NCBI RefSeq assembly: GCF_002291145.1 | Contig: NZ_NTGE01000035.1 | Coordinates: 31,746-95,745 of the forward strand | DNA: 64,000 bases | Reading direction: 5' to 3' | Source: Streptomyces sp. SA15 | Lineage (GTDB): Bacteria > Actinomycetota > Actinomycetes > Streptomycetales > Streptomycetaceae | Part shown: positions 32,900 through 42,073 of the stretch, piece by piece | Layout of the letters: every line of letters begins with the position of its first letter | Numbering within the stretch: the stretch's first letter is position 1 | The notes under the pieces: generated by a model | What the model saw: only the letters and a program-made list of their open reading frames with translations | Databases searched by the model: none | Told to the model about the DNA's origin: nothing | Position numbers and translations under genes: made by a program

Positions 32900-34270
32900 T
32901 CACGCCTGTTGCCAGAGACGGAAGCCACGGGCCTGTTCCTCAAATACACGGAACTCCGTGGCCCGCCTCATCCCGTCCGTGACGCGTCCCTGGAATTCCC
33001 GCACGTACTGAACGCAGCGCGCAGACTTCAACCCCTCGCCGAGTTGCAGGGCGGTCAGCGCGATATCGAACCCACGGCCAATCTCCCCTTGGTTCATGTA
33101 TGCCTCAGCCTGAACCATCGTCGCGAAGAAGTCGCTCCGGTTGTTGAGGCCGTCACCGAAGATGGAGCCCGCTCCCCGCTCCGTGGCTTCGACGGAGCGC
33201 CCCAGGTCACGGAAGCAGTGGCCTATCTCGGCTGCAAGCTCCACTTCGTCGAAGTACGCGATGTACGGCGGGTCGCTGTCGGCTGTCCGCTGACTGAGCT
33301 TGCGTTCCGCCTCCACAAGGGCGAGGTCACAGCCTCGCTCATCCCCGAGTCGGGCCAGTGCCCGCGCTTCCATCGCGCGGAACTGTGCGGCCATGGTTGG
33401 CCCAAGGGCAGGACCCGGACCGGTGTACGCGGCACGGGCGAGCGTCGCAGCGTCCTGGTACCGCCCTAGGAACGTCGCCTGATGGCTCATGGCCGACAGG
33501 ATGCTTCCGCCGAGAAGCCTGTCACCGGCCGCTTGCGTCATGCGTAGTGCCTGGATGAGGTACCGCTGAGCGATGCCGTGAAGGCCGCTGTCGTACGACA
33601 TCCAACCGGCCAGTAGGAGCGCTTCCGCCACGGCGGAGTGCAGTTGCCTGCCCACGCCGTCGGAGTACTTCCCGTCGAGCATCGGCCGGACATCCGTGTG
33701 CAGGTACTGAATCAGCGCCCGCCGGGCATGGCCACCGCCGAACTTCCCGTCGAGCATGCTGAACGCGTCGGCTGTTGAGCGCACCATGTCCACGTCCATG
33801 GCGCCGATCGCCCGGTTGCCCGTCCGCGTCAGTTCGCCGTCTGGAGGGGCCACGATCCAGCGCAGGGACGCGGCGTTCCAAGCCGCGGAGTCGGGCAGTG
33901 CCCGAACCAGCGTCTCAGCGTCGGCTAGATCGGCACGCCAGAGGTCGGCCACGGTCTTGGCCGTGCTCTCCGGCTTGTCCGCGAACTCAAGCCCCAACTC
34001 CGGCTGTACGGCGGACACGGCCGCGTCGCCCATCCCGATGTCATCGATCGTGAGTTGACGCCCCAGCTTGCGCCCGATCGCGTCGGCGATGAACTGCGGC
34101 ATGTTGCCGCGCGGGATGGAGCCCTTGAGCCACCGGGTCACGTACGTGTGGTCACAGGTGATGTCCTCACCTGACCGAGCGGCAGCGGCGACCACCGCGC
34201 GAGCAAGCGACTTGTGGGAGAAGTCGGCTTCCTGCATGAGCGCGGCCAGCCTGGCGTTCGGGTCTGCCAT
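32900..34270 (-). CDS. XRE-type regulator with TPR-like sensor region
   Basis: 456 residues. The N-terminal ~75 residues form an XRE-type HTH variant (NARLAALMQEADFSHKSLARAVVAAAARSG ... DHTYVTRWLKGSIPR). The remaining ~370 residues are helical, TPR-like repeats (GLHGIAQRYLIQALRMTQAAGDRLLGG). This type is frequent in Streptomyces genomes and AICEs and probably senses a peptide or small ligand. It is convergent with the phosphotransferase gene, with 5 bp between stops. Confidence 0.85.
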   Translation of the reverse strand: MADPNARLAALMQEADFSHKSLARAVVAAAARSGEDITCDHTYVTRWLKGSIPRGNMPQFIADAIGRKLGRQLTIDDIGMGDAAVSAVQPELGLEFADKPESTAKTVADLWRADLADAETLVRALPDSAAWNAASLRWIVAPPDGELTRTGNRAIGAMDVDMVRSTADAFSMLDGKFGGGHARRALIQYLHTDVRPMLDGKYSDGVGRQLHSAVAEALLLAGWMSYDSGLHGIAQRYLIQALRMTQAAGDRLLGGSILSAMSHQATFLGRYQDAATLARAAYTGPGPALGPTMAAQFRAMEARALARLGDERGCDLALVEAERKLSQRTADSDPPYIAYFDEVELAAEIGHCFRDLGRSVEATERGAGSIFGDGLNNRSDFFATMVQAEAYMNQGEIGRGFDIALTALQLGEGLKSARCVQYVREFQGRVTDGMRRATEFRVFEEQARGFRLWQQA

Positions 34271-34360
34271 GGCACCCCCAGAGAGCGGCCGTAGTTCCAG
34301 CTTGACTCATCGTCACTCTACGCAGGTCAGGACCGGGGTGCAGAGGGTTTGCACGTAGGA

Positions 34361-34374
34361 GTGCACGAGTGCAC
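34361..34374. promoter_or_regulatory. GTGCAC repeats in the 34271-34922 gene-free interval
   Basis: GTGCACGAGTGCAC with a nearby TTGCACG forms a candidate operator for the XRE regulator. The same 650-bp interval also has an ACACACC/GGTGTGT hairpin at 34513-34535 but no credible open frame. Confidence 0.4.
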
Positions 34375-34922
34375 CCCCAAGTACACGCTCCCGAAGTGCT
34401 CGCCATCTGACGACAGTTGAACCACCACCGCACGGGGCAGGCCGGCGGTTCCGAGTCGAAAGCCACGGGTTGACGGCGCGGAATCCTTCTGCCAACGTGA
34501 GTGGTAGGTAATACACACCACGCAACGGGGTGTGTGTCGCCGTTCAGCGCCCGGAGGAAAGCCCGCAGGGGTCGGTACGAAGGAAGCGCCGGTTGGTTGA
34601 GAACTCAACAGAGTGTTTTGAGCTTGACGGGGCTTGACCCCGTCCCCGCGACGGCCGGGTGATGACCGTCGACGACCGCTACCGATGTCGATGTCCTGCT
34701 GAGGGCCCGCCCGGTTCGTGGTCGTTCTGCTGGCGCCGAGCAGTGCGAATAGGGCGCCCCGACAGTTCGAGGGTCGGGACCGGTTGGCCGTGGCGACGGC
34801 ACCCGGTGAAGTCCTCGAATCCACTTCAACAGCCCCGGTAACCAGCCGCGAGGGCGCGGGATCAGATTCCGCCCGGGGCGCTTGGCCCGCCGCTTCCTGC
34901 GGTGTTGGCCCTCATTGCCGGT

Positions 34923-34976
34923 GCGGCGCACTCCCGGACAAGGACAACGCGCCGCTTCCGGTCTCCCCATCCCGAC
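34923..34976 (+). promoter_or_regulatory. Conserved-loop leader hairpin, copy 1
   Basis: Stem GCGGCGC (34923-34929) / GCGCCGC (34949-34955) around the conserved loop CTCCCGGACAAGGACAAC, then the shared tail GGTCTCCCCATCCCGAC (34960-34976). It lies 43 nt upstream of the ATG of the first transfer-operon gene. See copies 2 and 3. Confidence 0.75.
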
Positions 34977-34998
34977 GCAGTCAGAGGAGAGATCCACC

Positions 34999-35295
34999 AT
35001 GCGTATGCGCACATTCGTTGCCGGACAGGAGGCGTTCGGCGACCTGGAGTTCGCGGAACTGGCACTCGGTATCGACGTCGACCTGTTCCGGGGCCCGCTG
35101 GAGTTCGAGACGGACGGCGAGCGCGCCGCCCGTGAGGACGCGGCCCGTGACGTCCTCGCCGACCTGCGTGCGGAGGCGGAGGCCGGTGACGAGATCGCCG
35201 GTTGGGACGCCCTGTACGCCGACGCGCTGACCCGTACGGTGCCGTTCCTGCGTTCCGTTCGCGGCCACCGGTCGGGGACGGGGGAAGCGGCATGA
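34999..35295 (+). CDS. Conserved AICE protein of unknown function
   Basis: 98 residues, acidic and helical (EAFGDLEFAELALGIDVDLFRGPLEFETDGERAAREDAARDVLADLRAEAEAGDEIAGW). ATG 34999 follows AGAGGAGAG. It is the first gene of the transfer operon and overlaps the next by ATGA. No catalytic motif is visible. Confidence 0.75.
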   Translation: MRMRTFVAGQEAFGDLEFAELALGIDVDLFRGPLEFETDGERAAREDAARDVLADLRAEAEAGDEIAGWDALYADALTRTVPFLRSVRGHRSGTGEAA

Positions 35296-36422
35296 GCGAG
35301 ACCCGCAAGCCTCTGACGAAGGTTCAGATCGGCGTACTGACAGCCGCGTTCGTGCCAATGCTGGCCACGGGCGTGATCGGCGGTATCGGCACCTACAGCA
35401 ACATCGGGCACTCCTACGGCAAGGGCACCGCGCTCGGGGCCCTCGCCGCTGGTGAGGGTGCCACGGCCGTGCTCGCCTTGGTGCTGTTGGGGCTGACCAT
35501 GCTGGGCCAGTCCTCGCCGCGCGTCGTGCGGGTCGGGCTGTGGGCGCTGCCGGCCGCCGCGTCGGTCATGGGCGCCATGGCGGCGCCGGACCTGGGCCGC
35601 ACCGTCATCTACGCGCTGACCCCGATGGGCATGTCCGTGTCGGCGGAGGGCATGGCGTTCCTCGCCCGCCGGATCGTCGTCCACACTGACGGCCGCGACG
35701 CGGAGAACGAGCGGCGCACCGCCGACATCGTGCAAGCGCTCGCCTACCACCGCGCCCGTGCCGCACACCACCCCAGTGACCGGGTCAAGACGTGGTCGGA
35801 ACGCAAGTCTTGGCGTCTGGCCCGCAAGGTCGGGGTCGGGGACGCGGCACTTGGATCGAGGCTGCTGGAAGTCCAGCGCGACCGCGTCACCGCCGGTGCG
35901 AACGCTGCGCTCCTGTCGATGTTCGGCGGTACTGACCCAGTTCCCACCCCGGTCGGGAATGCGGAGGAATCTACCGAGACCGTGAGGAATCGGTCTACGG
36001 CTGACCTGCGGGAATCGACCCCAGCGCCGTCGGTGGTGCTGACTCGATTCTCGGTGCCCGATCCGGTGGCGGTCGACTTCGTGAAGCCGACTCTCCCGCT
36101 CAAGCCCGTACCCGCGATCGCCCCGGCGGTCGACCCGGTCAAGGCCGATCCTGCTCCGACCGGCAGTAGGGCGGTGGGGGCCGACTCCCCCCGATCCCGT
36201 CGGGCGACCGGCCGGGTTCCGGAGGTGGCGCGGTCGCCCCGTCCGAAGCGCACGGCGGATCAGTTGCTCGCTGAGGCACGGACCGCGACCGCCGATTGGC
36301 CGGACAGCCGGATCACGGCGGAGGGCATCCGTCGCGAGATCCACACCTCGCCCGCGAACGCGCGGACGCTGCGGGACACGATCCTTGCAGAACGTGCCGC
36401 CGGTGGCGGTAAGGCCGCATGA
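35292..36422 (+). CDS. Spd-like membrane protein (plasmid-spread type)
   Basis: 376 residues. Four hydrophobic segments lie in the first 150 residues (VQIGVLTAAFVPMLATGVI; ALGALAAGEGATAVLALVLLGL; VGLWALPAAASVMGAMAAP; VIYALTPMGMSVSAEGMAFLA), then a long charged, Pro-rich cytoplasmic part ending in a helical domain (RTADQLLAEARTATADWPDSRITAEGIRREI) that looks DNA-binding. Similar proteins in Streptomyces plasmids help the element spread along the recipient mycelium. It is coupled on both sides by ATGA overlaps and precedes the FtsK-type transfer gene. Confidence 0.75.
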   Translation: MSETRKPLTKVQIGVLTAAFVPMLATGVIGGIGTYSNIGHSYGKGTALGALAAGEGATAVLALVLLGLTMLGQSSPRVVRVGLWALPAAASVMGAMAAPDLGRTVIYALTPMGMSVSAEGMAFLARRIVVHTDGRDAENERRTADIVQALAYHRARAAHHPSDRVKTWSERKSWRLARKVGVGDAALGSRLLEVQRDRVTAGANAALLSMFGGTDPVPTPVGNAEESTETVRNRSTADLRESTPAPSVVLTRFSVPDPVAVDFVKPTLPLKPVPAIAPAVDPVKADPAPTGSRAVGADSPRSRRATGRVPEVARSPRPKRTADQLLAEARTATADWPDSRITAEGIRREIHTSPANARTLRDTILAERAAGGGKAA

Positions 36423-36802
36423 AGCGGCTGACCCTCGCCGATTGCTTCGACCCGACCGGGGAGCGCTTCGGCATCCCCACCTACCCGTGGCGGTGCGCCC
36501 CGGACGACTTGGCCACCCGCCGCCAACTGCGCAGTCGGGGACTGCGGCCGGGCGGTCAGGATGTCGCGGCGCAGATCCTGCGCCCGCGTCGCCGTCGGGA
36601 GCCGCTGACCGCGTACCTGTACCGGGTCGACCTCGCCCGTCCGGTGCGGCCGATGACCCCGGCGAGGTGGGCGGCGCTCGCCAAGGCCAATGCCGCCCGC
36701 CGCCGTTGCCCCGAGTGCGGCCGGGACGCCGGATACGTCATCCCGCCCACGCTCGGAACCTGCGTCACCTGCGCCTATCCCGAGGAACAGCGCGCTGCCT
36801 GA
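36419..36802 (+). CDS. RRQRL-type zinc-binding protein
   Basis: 127 residues with a basic RRQLRSRGL motif at ~34-42 and a C-terminal zinc ribbon, CPECGRDAGYV ... CVTCAYPEEQ. It corresponds to the small zinc-binding proteins often found between spd and tra genes in AICEs. A CCACACA/TGTGTGG hairpin (36813-36829) lies in the 136-bp gap after it. Confidence 0.75.
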   Translation: MKRLTLADCFDPTGERFGIPTYPWRCAPDDLATRRQLRSRGLRPGGQDVAAQILRPRRRREPLTAYLYRVDLARPVRPMTPARWAALAKANAARRRCPECGRDAGYVIPPTLGTCVTCAYPEEQRAA

Positions 36803-36938
36803 ATCTCACAACCCACACACTCTGTGTGGCCTCTCCCGGCCCGTCTGGGCTGACTCTCTTCTCACGGGCCCGGCCGCCCACCTCCTACAGCGTCGACCGG
36901 GCCCGCCCTCCTCACACCCGAAAGTGGAAGGACCCTCA

Positions 36939-39125
36939 GTGAAGCACCCCGACGACGACGAACTGTTCAACCGGCTGGAAGCCGAGATGGCCGCCGACTC
37001 CGACCCCGGCTCAGGGGCTGACGTGGTCGACCTCGACAAGGCCCGCGCCGCCCGCGAACCGGCCCCGATCGACCCGGAGTCGGACGACCCGACCGCGCCC
37101 GTCGTGGTCGACCAGCCGACCCTCAAGGCGGTCGGTCCGGGCTACCTCGGTCGGCTCGCCGCCGCCAAGCGCCGGGACGTGGTCCCTATGTGGCTGCGCT
37201 CGGTCGCGGAACTCAAGACCGCCACGGCGTGGGTGGCCCGCCACTACACGCACGCGGCCGGCTACCACGCTCTGCGCTCCCCGGTGTATGCCGCGCGGCT
37301 GACCATGCAGGCGCCGACCGGTCTGGCCCGGTTCGTCGGCGGCACCATGCGGTGGGTGGCCGACCGCGAGGGCGAACCCGTCCGGCTCGCCGCCGTGCGC
37401 CGCGAGGACGCTGCCGAGTACCTGAAGCTCTCCCGCCAGCGCGACGGCCGCGTACGTCTCCGCACCCTGGTCGCCGTGCTGGGCATGTTCGTTGGGCTCG
37501 GTCTGGCACTCGCCCTGTACGTCCTCGCCCCCGACTGGCTGCAAGCCGTCTCGGTCGGCGCCCTGGTGCTCGCGCTCGGGGTCGCCGGACGCAAGGCCGA
37601 TGCGCCGGTCATCCACCGGGCTGTGGACGTGCCGAAGGCATCCAAGCTCACGTCGGACATCGTCCTGCGGGCGCTCGGGGCGATCGGCATTCCTGCGATC
37701 AACCAGGCGCAGTCCAAGGGACGGGACGGGTTCGAGTTCACCGCCCCGATCACCCGCGACGGCCCCGGCTGGCGGGCGGAGGGCAACCTTCCCTTCGGCG
37801 TGACCGTGACCGACGTGATCGAGAAGCGGGAACGCCTCGCGTCCGGCCTGCGCCGGCCGCTGGGCTGTGTGTGGCCGGAGGCGGAGTCGGAGGAACACCC
37901 CGGTCACCTCGTGCTGTGGGTCGGTGACCAGACCCTCAAGGCCGCCCCGAAGCCCGCATGGCCGCTGCTGAAGTCCGGCACGGTCGACCTGTTCAAGCCG
38001 GTCGCCTACGGCACTGACCAGCGCGGACGCTGGGTTGAGGTCACGCTCATGTTCATCGCCGGGATCATCGGCGCGATCCCCCGTATGGGCAAGACGTTCC
38101 TCCTGCGGCTGCTGCTGCTCATCGCCGCCCTGGATCCGCGTGCGGAGCTGCACACCTACGACATGAAGGGCACCGGCGACCTTGACCCGGTCGGCGAGGC
38201 CGTCTCCCACCGGCACGGCGTGGGCGAGGAAGACGAGACGATCCTGTACGCGCTCAACGACTTCCGCGCCCTGCGCGAGGAACTGCGGCGCCGTACCAAG
38301 GTGATCCGCTCGCTGCCCCGGGACATCTGCCCCGAGTCCAAGGTGACCAGCGCTCTTGCCGACAAGCGCTCCCTCGGTCTGCACCCCGTCATCGTCGGGG
38401 TGGATGAGTGCCAGGTGCTGTTCGAGCACGCTGAGCACGGCAAGGAGTTCGAGGAAATCGCCACCGACCTGGTGAAGCGCGGCCCTGCCACCGGGATCGT
38501 GCTGCTGCTGGCCACCCAGCGGCCCGACGCCAAGTCCCTGCCCACCGGCATCAGCGCGAACGCCAGCACGCGCTTCTGCCTGAAGGTGATGGGCCAGACC
38601 GAGAACGACATGGTCCTGGGCACGTCCTCCTACAAGCGCGGGGTGCGGGCCACGATGTTCGCGTGGGGGGACAAGGGCCTGCACTACTTCGTGGGCGAGG
38701 GCTCTGACGCCCGGATCGTCTCCAGCACGTTCCTGGACGCGCCCATGGCTGAGCGCGTCGCCGGGCGCGCCCGAAAGGTGCGGGACAAGGCCGGATTGCT
38801 GTCCGGCTACGCGCTCGGGGAAGCACCGCAGGTCGTCACGGGTCCGTCCTATGACCTGCTCGCCGACGTCGTAGCGGTCGTGCCGGAGAAGGAAGAGCGG
38901 GTGTGGAACGAGCGCATCGCCGCCCGCCTCGCCGAACTCCGCCCCGACGTCTACGGCGGGTGGAAGGGCGAGAACGTCACCTCCGCCCTCAAGCCGCACG
39001 GCATCAAGACTCGCGACGTGGCCGGCACGACCGACGACGGAACCCGCACCACCCGGCGCGGCATCGTCCGCGCCGACGTCCTCAAGGCGATTGCGGAGCG
39101 TAACGAAAAGCCGGGCGCCGCATAG
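36939..39125 (+). CDS. FtsK/SpoIIIE-type DNA translocase, conjugal transfer protein Tra
   Basis: 728-residue single-protein conjugation motor of the TraB/TraSA type, which moves double-stranded DNA between mycelia. Two membrane helices lie near residues 170-210 (TLVAVLGMFVGLGLALALYVLA; LQAVSVGALVLALGVAG). The ATPase core has Walker A GAIPRMGKTFLLR at ~382, Walker B VIVGVDECQVLF at ~486 and LATQRPDAKSLP. The C-terminal winged helix (RIAARLAELRPDVYGGWKGENVTSALKPHGIKTR) should recognise the clt repeats just downstream. GTG 36939 has GAAGGA 6 nt upstream. Confidence 0.92.
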   Translation: MKHPDDDELFNRLEAEMAADSDPGSGADVVDLDKARAAREPAPIDPESDDPTAPVVVDQPTLKAVGPGYLGRLAAAKRRDVVPMWLRSVAELKTATAWVARHYTHAAGYHALRSPVYAARLTMQAPTGLARFVGGTMRWVADREGEPVRLAAVRREDAAEYLKLSRQRDGRVRLRTLVAVLGMFVGLGLALALYVLAPDWLQAVSVGALVLALGVAGRKADAPVIHRAVDVPKASKLTSDIVLRALGAIGIPAINQAQSKGRDGFEFTAPITRDGPGWRAEGNLPFGVTVTDVIEKRERLASGLRRPLGCVWPEAESEEHPGHLVLWVGDQTLKAAPKPAWPLLKSGTVDLFKPVAYGTDQRGRWVEVTLMFIAGIIGAIPRMGKTFLLRLLLLIAALDPRAELHTYDMKGTGDLDPVGEAVSHRHGVGEEDETILYALNDFRALREELRRRTKVIRSLPRDICPESKVTSALADKRSLGLHPVIVGVDECQVLFEHAEHGKEFEEIATDLVKRGPATGIVLLLATQRPDAKSLPTGISANASTRFCLKVMGQTENDMVLGTSSYKRGVRATMFAWGDKGLHYFVGEGSDARIVSSTFLDAPMAERVAGRARKVRDKAGLLSGYALGEAPQVVTGPSYDLLADVVAVVPEKEERVWNERIAARLAELRPDVYGGWKGENVTSALKPHGIKTRDVAGTTDDGTRTTRRGIVRADVLKAIAERNEKPGAA

Positions 39126-39136
39126 CCCCGACAAGG

Positions 39137-39226
39137 TGCTACCGGTAGCAGCCACACCTGCTACCGGTAGCACCCCCGCTAGCACCCCAAACCCGCTCCC
39201 ACCTGTGAGCTAGCGGATAGCACCCC
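39137..39226. other. Candidate clt (Tra recognition) locus
   Basis: Directly after tra: two perfect 14-bp palindromes TGCTACCGGTAGCA (39137-39150 and 39159-39172) and three TAGCACCCC direct repeats (39168, 39180 and 39218). Plasmid-transfer loci recognised by TraB-type proteins are short direct repeats near the tra gene, so this is the best clt candidate. Confidence 0.6.
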
Positions 39227-39265
39227 ACCTGCGGAAACCCTGGAAACCCGCCCGGAGGGCCCCTG

Positions 39266-39541
39266 ATGACCCCCATCCTGCTTGCTATCGCCTGCCTGTT
39301 CGCCGTCACGCTCGGTTACGTCGGGCTGTGTGCGGCCTCGCCGTTCGGCGACTGCCGCAAGTGCCGTGGCATGGGCCACGCGCTCAAGACCGACCGCAAG
39401 GGACGCCTCAAGCGCGGCAAGGACTGCCGCCGCTGCCACGCCACCGGCAAGCGCATACGCGTCGGCCGCTGGCTCTACAACCGCTGGGCGCGCATCTACC
39501 GCGCCGGCACCGACACCCCCCGACCGGAAGGCTTCCGATGA
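39266..39541 (+). CDS. Small membrane-anchored protein with DnaJ-like zinc motif
   Basis: 91 residues: an N-terminal membrane helix (ILLAIACLFAVTLGYVGLCAA), then CRKCRGMGH ... CRRCHATGK, a CxxCxG-type zinc pair like half of a DnaJ zinc centre, and a basic tail. It overlaps the next gene (ATGA). Such proteins are common in AICEs; function unknown. Confidence 0.75.
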   Translation: MTPILLAIACLFAVTLGYVGLCAASPFGDCRKCRGMGHALKTDRKGRLKRGKDCRRCHATGKRIRVGRWLYNRWARIYRAGTDTPRPEGFR

Positions 39542-39732
39542 TCTTCGACATCTCCGCCGTACTGCTGTTCGGCGCCGCCTCCGCCCTCGCCGTCAAGACC
39601 AAGTCCGCCGGCGGCGGCGCGGCCATCGTCCTGTTCCTCTTCGGGTTCTTCGCCGCTGGCACCGGCGCGTACGAGCCCATTCGCGACCTCGTGCAGGCGT
39701 CCGCCGACGCCCTGTCCGCACTCGGCAACTGA
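39538..39732 (+). CDS. Small hydrophobic protein
   Basis: 64 residues with two membrane segments (ISAVLLFGAASALAV; AAIVLFLFGFFAAGTGAY) and a short polar tail. It sits in the transfer region between the zinc-motif protein and an SpdB-like protein; probably a Spd-type accessory. Confidence 0.7.
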   Translation: MIFDISAVLLFGAASALAVKTKSAGGGAAIVLFLFGFFAAGTGAYEPIRDLVQASADALSALGN

Positions 39733-39743
39733 GGAGACGCCCC

Positions 39744-40211
39744 ATGAACGAACCCACCCCATACCGCCGTTCGGCCGGGCAGGAGGTGGCGGCCGTGGAA
39801 GTCCACCACCCCGCCCCGATCACGCCCGCACACACCGCGCCGCTCGTGCCCGTGCAGCCGGTCACCATCCCGGCCGTGGCGAGCGTCGTCCTGCCGGACG
39901 GCCGCGTCGTCACCGGCTACGCCATGGAGCCCGCCAAGCCCGAACCGGTCGCGACCAAGCCGGCCGTCTCGCGCACGGCGGTGAACATCGCCCTCGGGGG
40001 CATCGGCTTCGGCGCCGTCTGCGGCGGACTGTTCCTGCTGACCGCGTTCATCACCGCCCTGACCGCGCTGATCACCCAGCTCATCATCCTCGCCGCCGTC
40101 ATCTTCGGCGGATGGGTCGCCGTGCAGGTGTTCAGCGCGAGCGGCCACAGCGGCGGCAACACCTTCAACATCCGCAAGGCCGTCTTCAAGCGCAACCACT
40201 TCAACGGCTGA
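39744..40211 (+). CDS. SpdB-like membrane protein
   Basis: 155 residues: a Pro/Val-rich N-terminal region, then AVNIALGGIGFGAVCGGLFLLTAF and ALITQLIILAAVIFGGWVAVQVF as membrane segments and a basic tail. GAGGAGA precedes ATG 39744. Place and shape fit plasmid-spread proteins. Confidence 0.72.
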   Translation: MNEPTPYRRSAGQEVAAVEVHHPAPITPAHTAPLVPVQPVTIPAVASVVLPDGRVVTGYAMEPAKPEPVATKPAVSRTAVNIALGGIGFGAVCGGLFLLTAFITALTALITQLIILAAVIFGGWVAVQVFSASGHSGGNTFNIRKAVFKRNHFNG

Positions 40212-40230
40212 ACAGCCAGGCAGGAGAGCC

Positions 40231-40740
40231 ATGTTCGAGATCCGCGTTATCTGCGACCCGGCCGACACGGGGCGCGTCACCTCCGCACTGAGCGGCATGT
40301 TCGCCACCGGCGCCGTACGCCAGTACCCCACCCGCGACGGCGAGCGAACCCGCCTGTACGTCACCGCCGACCACCGGCCCGAGTTGGGCCCGTGGCCGAC
40401 GCCGGAACAGGCGTACGCGCTCGCTCCGAGCATGGTCAGCGAGATCGGATGGACCGCACAGACGGCCGCTGACAAGCCGTTCGGTGAGGGCCTTGACCGG
40501 GAGTACTGGCTTCGCAAGGCCGCGCTGCTGGACCGCATCGCACTCCAGGGCGAGGCCGACGGGTTCCACGGCGACGCGTGCGAGGTGGCCACGGAAGCGG
40601 CCCGCCGACTGATCGAGCGCGACCGGGACGGCGAGGGCGACTACCACGGCACGCCGTACTGGCCGGAGCACCCGGCGACCGTCGCCGACCCGCGCGCCTA
40701 CGTCCGCCAGGAATACGCCCACTGGGCCAAGAACCACTAG
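40231..40740 (+). CDS. Conserved AICE protein of unknown function
   Basis: 169 residues, soluble, with an N-terminal segment that could be a ferredoxin-like fold (MFEIRVICDPADTGRVTSALSGMFATG) and a helical, acidic C-terminal part. No motif gives a function. The stop lies 7 nt before the second conserved-loop hairpin. Confidence 0.75.
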   Translation: MFEIRVICDPADTGRVTSALSGMFATGAVRQYPTRDGERTRLYVTADHRPELGPWPTPEQAYALAPSMVSEIGWTAQTAADKPFGEGLDREYWLRKAALLDRIALQGEADGFHGDACEVATEAARRLIERDRDGEGDYHGTPYWPEHPATVADPRAYVRQEYAHWAKNH

Positions 40741-40747
40741 CTACGCC

Positions 40748-40805
40748 CGAGGGCGGCGGCTCCCGGACAAGGACAACCCGCCGCCCTCGGTCTCCCTATC
40801 CCGAC
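40748..40805 (+). promoter_or_regulatory. Conserved-loop leader hairpin, copy 2
   Basis: Perfect 12-bp stem CGAGGGCGGCGG (40748-40759) / CCGCCGCCCTCG (40778-40789) closing the 18-nt loop CTCCCGGACAAGGACAAC, then GGTCTCCCTATCCCGAC (40789-40805). 24 nt further is the ATG of the primase gene, with an AACAGGAG ribosome site between. Confidence 0.8.
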
Positions 40806-40829
40806 GTTGCAGAACAGGAGACCTACAGC

Positions 40830-41753
40830 ATGACCCAACTGCACGTTTTCGGCGAGGGACCCTCGGTCCCGGCCACCCGATCGGGGCCTGAACTTCTGAG
40901 GGCCGCTCTCGCCCTCGCGGCGGCCGGTGTCCCGGTCCTGCCCCTGCGGCAGGGCAAGGTCCCGTTCGGCAACTGCCGTGCCTGCAAGGACGGCGCCTGC
41001 GGCGGCCGGCCCAACATGAAGGCGGCGGGCCCCTGCCAGTGTCCGGCGCCGTGCCACGCGTGGGCCGCAGCGACCACCGACCCGCACATCCTCACCTCGC
41101 CCCTGTGGGTGCCGGTGTGGCGTGAGGCGGTGGCGGTCGCCTACCACCCCGGCGGGGCCGGGCTGACGGTGGTCGACCTGGACAACGCGGCGGCCGTCGC
41201 ATGGGCCCGCGAGACCCTGCCCGCCACCCGCACGGTGCCCACGACGCGCGGCGAACACTGGATCTACCGGGGCACCATGCCGTCGTCGAACGCGGTCCGA
41301 CCTGGCGTTGACATCAAATCCCTGACCCAGTACGCCCGTTGGCTCGGACCCGGAACCGGCCGTATGGCCGTTCTCCCGGCGGCCGTGCGCGCCCTGGTCG
41401 TGAAGGAAGACACCACCCCCGCCCGGGGGGAGGTGGCCTCTTCTGTTCTCACCCGCGCCACGTGGTCGCGGCATGTGGCCACCGGGTGTCGCCACACCGA
41501 CCGCTACGTCCGCACGGGCCTGGAACGCGGCCTCGCCCTCGTGCGGGCCCGCACCCAATCCGGCGCCGGTTCCCAGGCGTTCGGTGTCGCGCGGTTCCTC
41601 GCCGCAAAGCACACCGCGTGTCCCGGCCCGTGCGGACTCGCGGCGATCGGGGAAGAGATCGTGGCCGCCGCTGTCTCCGTGGGTGTCCCGGAGACCTATG
41701 CGCGCCGCGCGGTCGCCAACGGCCTTGAGACGGCTGCGGAGCGTGCGGCATGA
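40830..41753 (+). CDS. Bifunctional DNA primase/polymerase (Prim-Pol)
   Basis: 307 residues of the Prim-Pol family used by AICEs to start replication. GVPVLPLRQGKVPF opens the domain. A Cys cluster CRACKDGACGG ... CQCPAPCH sits in the first 75 residues, and the catalytic acidic strand is GLTVVDLDN. TRGEHWIYRG and GVDIKSLTQYARWLGPGT follow. The gene overlaps the next by ATGA and forms a replication operon with the DUF3987 gene. Confidence 0.88.
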   Translation: MTQLHVFGEGPSVPATRSGPELLRAALALAAAGVPVLPLRQGKVPFGNCRACKDGACGGRPNMKAAGPCQCPAPCHAWAAATTDPHILTSPLWVPVWREAVAVAYHPGGAGLTVVDLDNAAAVAWARETLPATRTVPTTRGEHWIYRGTMPSSNAVRPGVDIKSLTQYARWLGPGTGRMAVLPAAVRALVVKEDTTPARGEVASSVLTRATWSRHVATGCRHTDRYVRTGLERGLALVRARTQSGAGSQAFGVARFLAAKHTACPGPCGLAAIGEEIVAAAVSVGVPETYARRAVANGLETAAERAA

Positions 41754-42073
41754 ACAAAGCATCCCGAACCCCCGCGAACAGCCCTCAGGGCGCCGTACAG
41801 CGCCCGCCACGGCGGACCGTGGGCGAACCGAAGGGCGCCGCCCGCAAGGGCGTCCATATCGCTGTTGGTTCTGACCCGCAGACGGTCACCATCACCGGCA
41901 TCCACCCGGGGCTGCAGATCCAGTGCGAGGGCGTACCGGTCGCGGACTGGCTCTGTGCCTGCGGGCATCACGAACGCGCCCGGGGCCGTGCCGCCGTCAT
42001 CGCGCTGCAAGCCCGCGTCATCGTCGGCATCTGCCCGCACAGCACCACCGCCGAAGGGAGGGCAGCCTCATGA
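41750..42073 (+). CDS. Small unknown protein of the replication operon
   Basis: 107 residues: a basic disordered N-terminal part, then a compact domain with CEG, WLCACGHHERARGR and GICPHST, a Cys/His set that could bind zinc. Overlaps on both sides (ATGA) tie it to the primase and DUF3987 genes. Function unknown. Confidence 0.75.
   Translation: MNKASRTPANSPQGAVQRPPRRTVGEPKGAARKGVHIAVGSDPQTVTITGIHPGLQIQCEGVPVADWLCACGHHERARGRAAVIALQARVIVGICPHSTTAEGRAAS

Noticed and set aside
36690..36938. Extended N-terminus for the FtsK-type Tra protein
   Set aside because: The upstream part reads through the zinc-protein gene and the intergenic hairpin; GTG 36939 has a good ribosome site.
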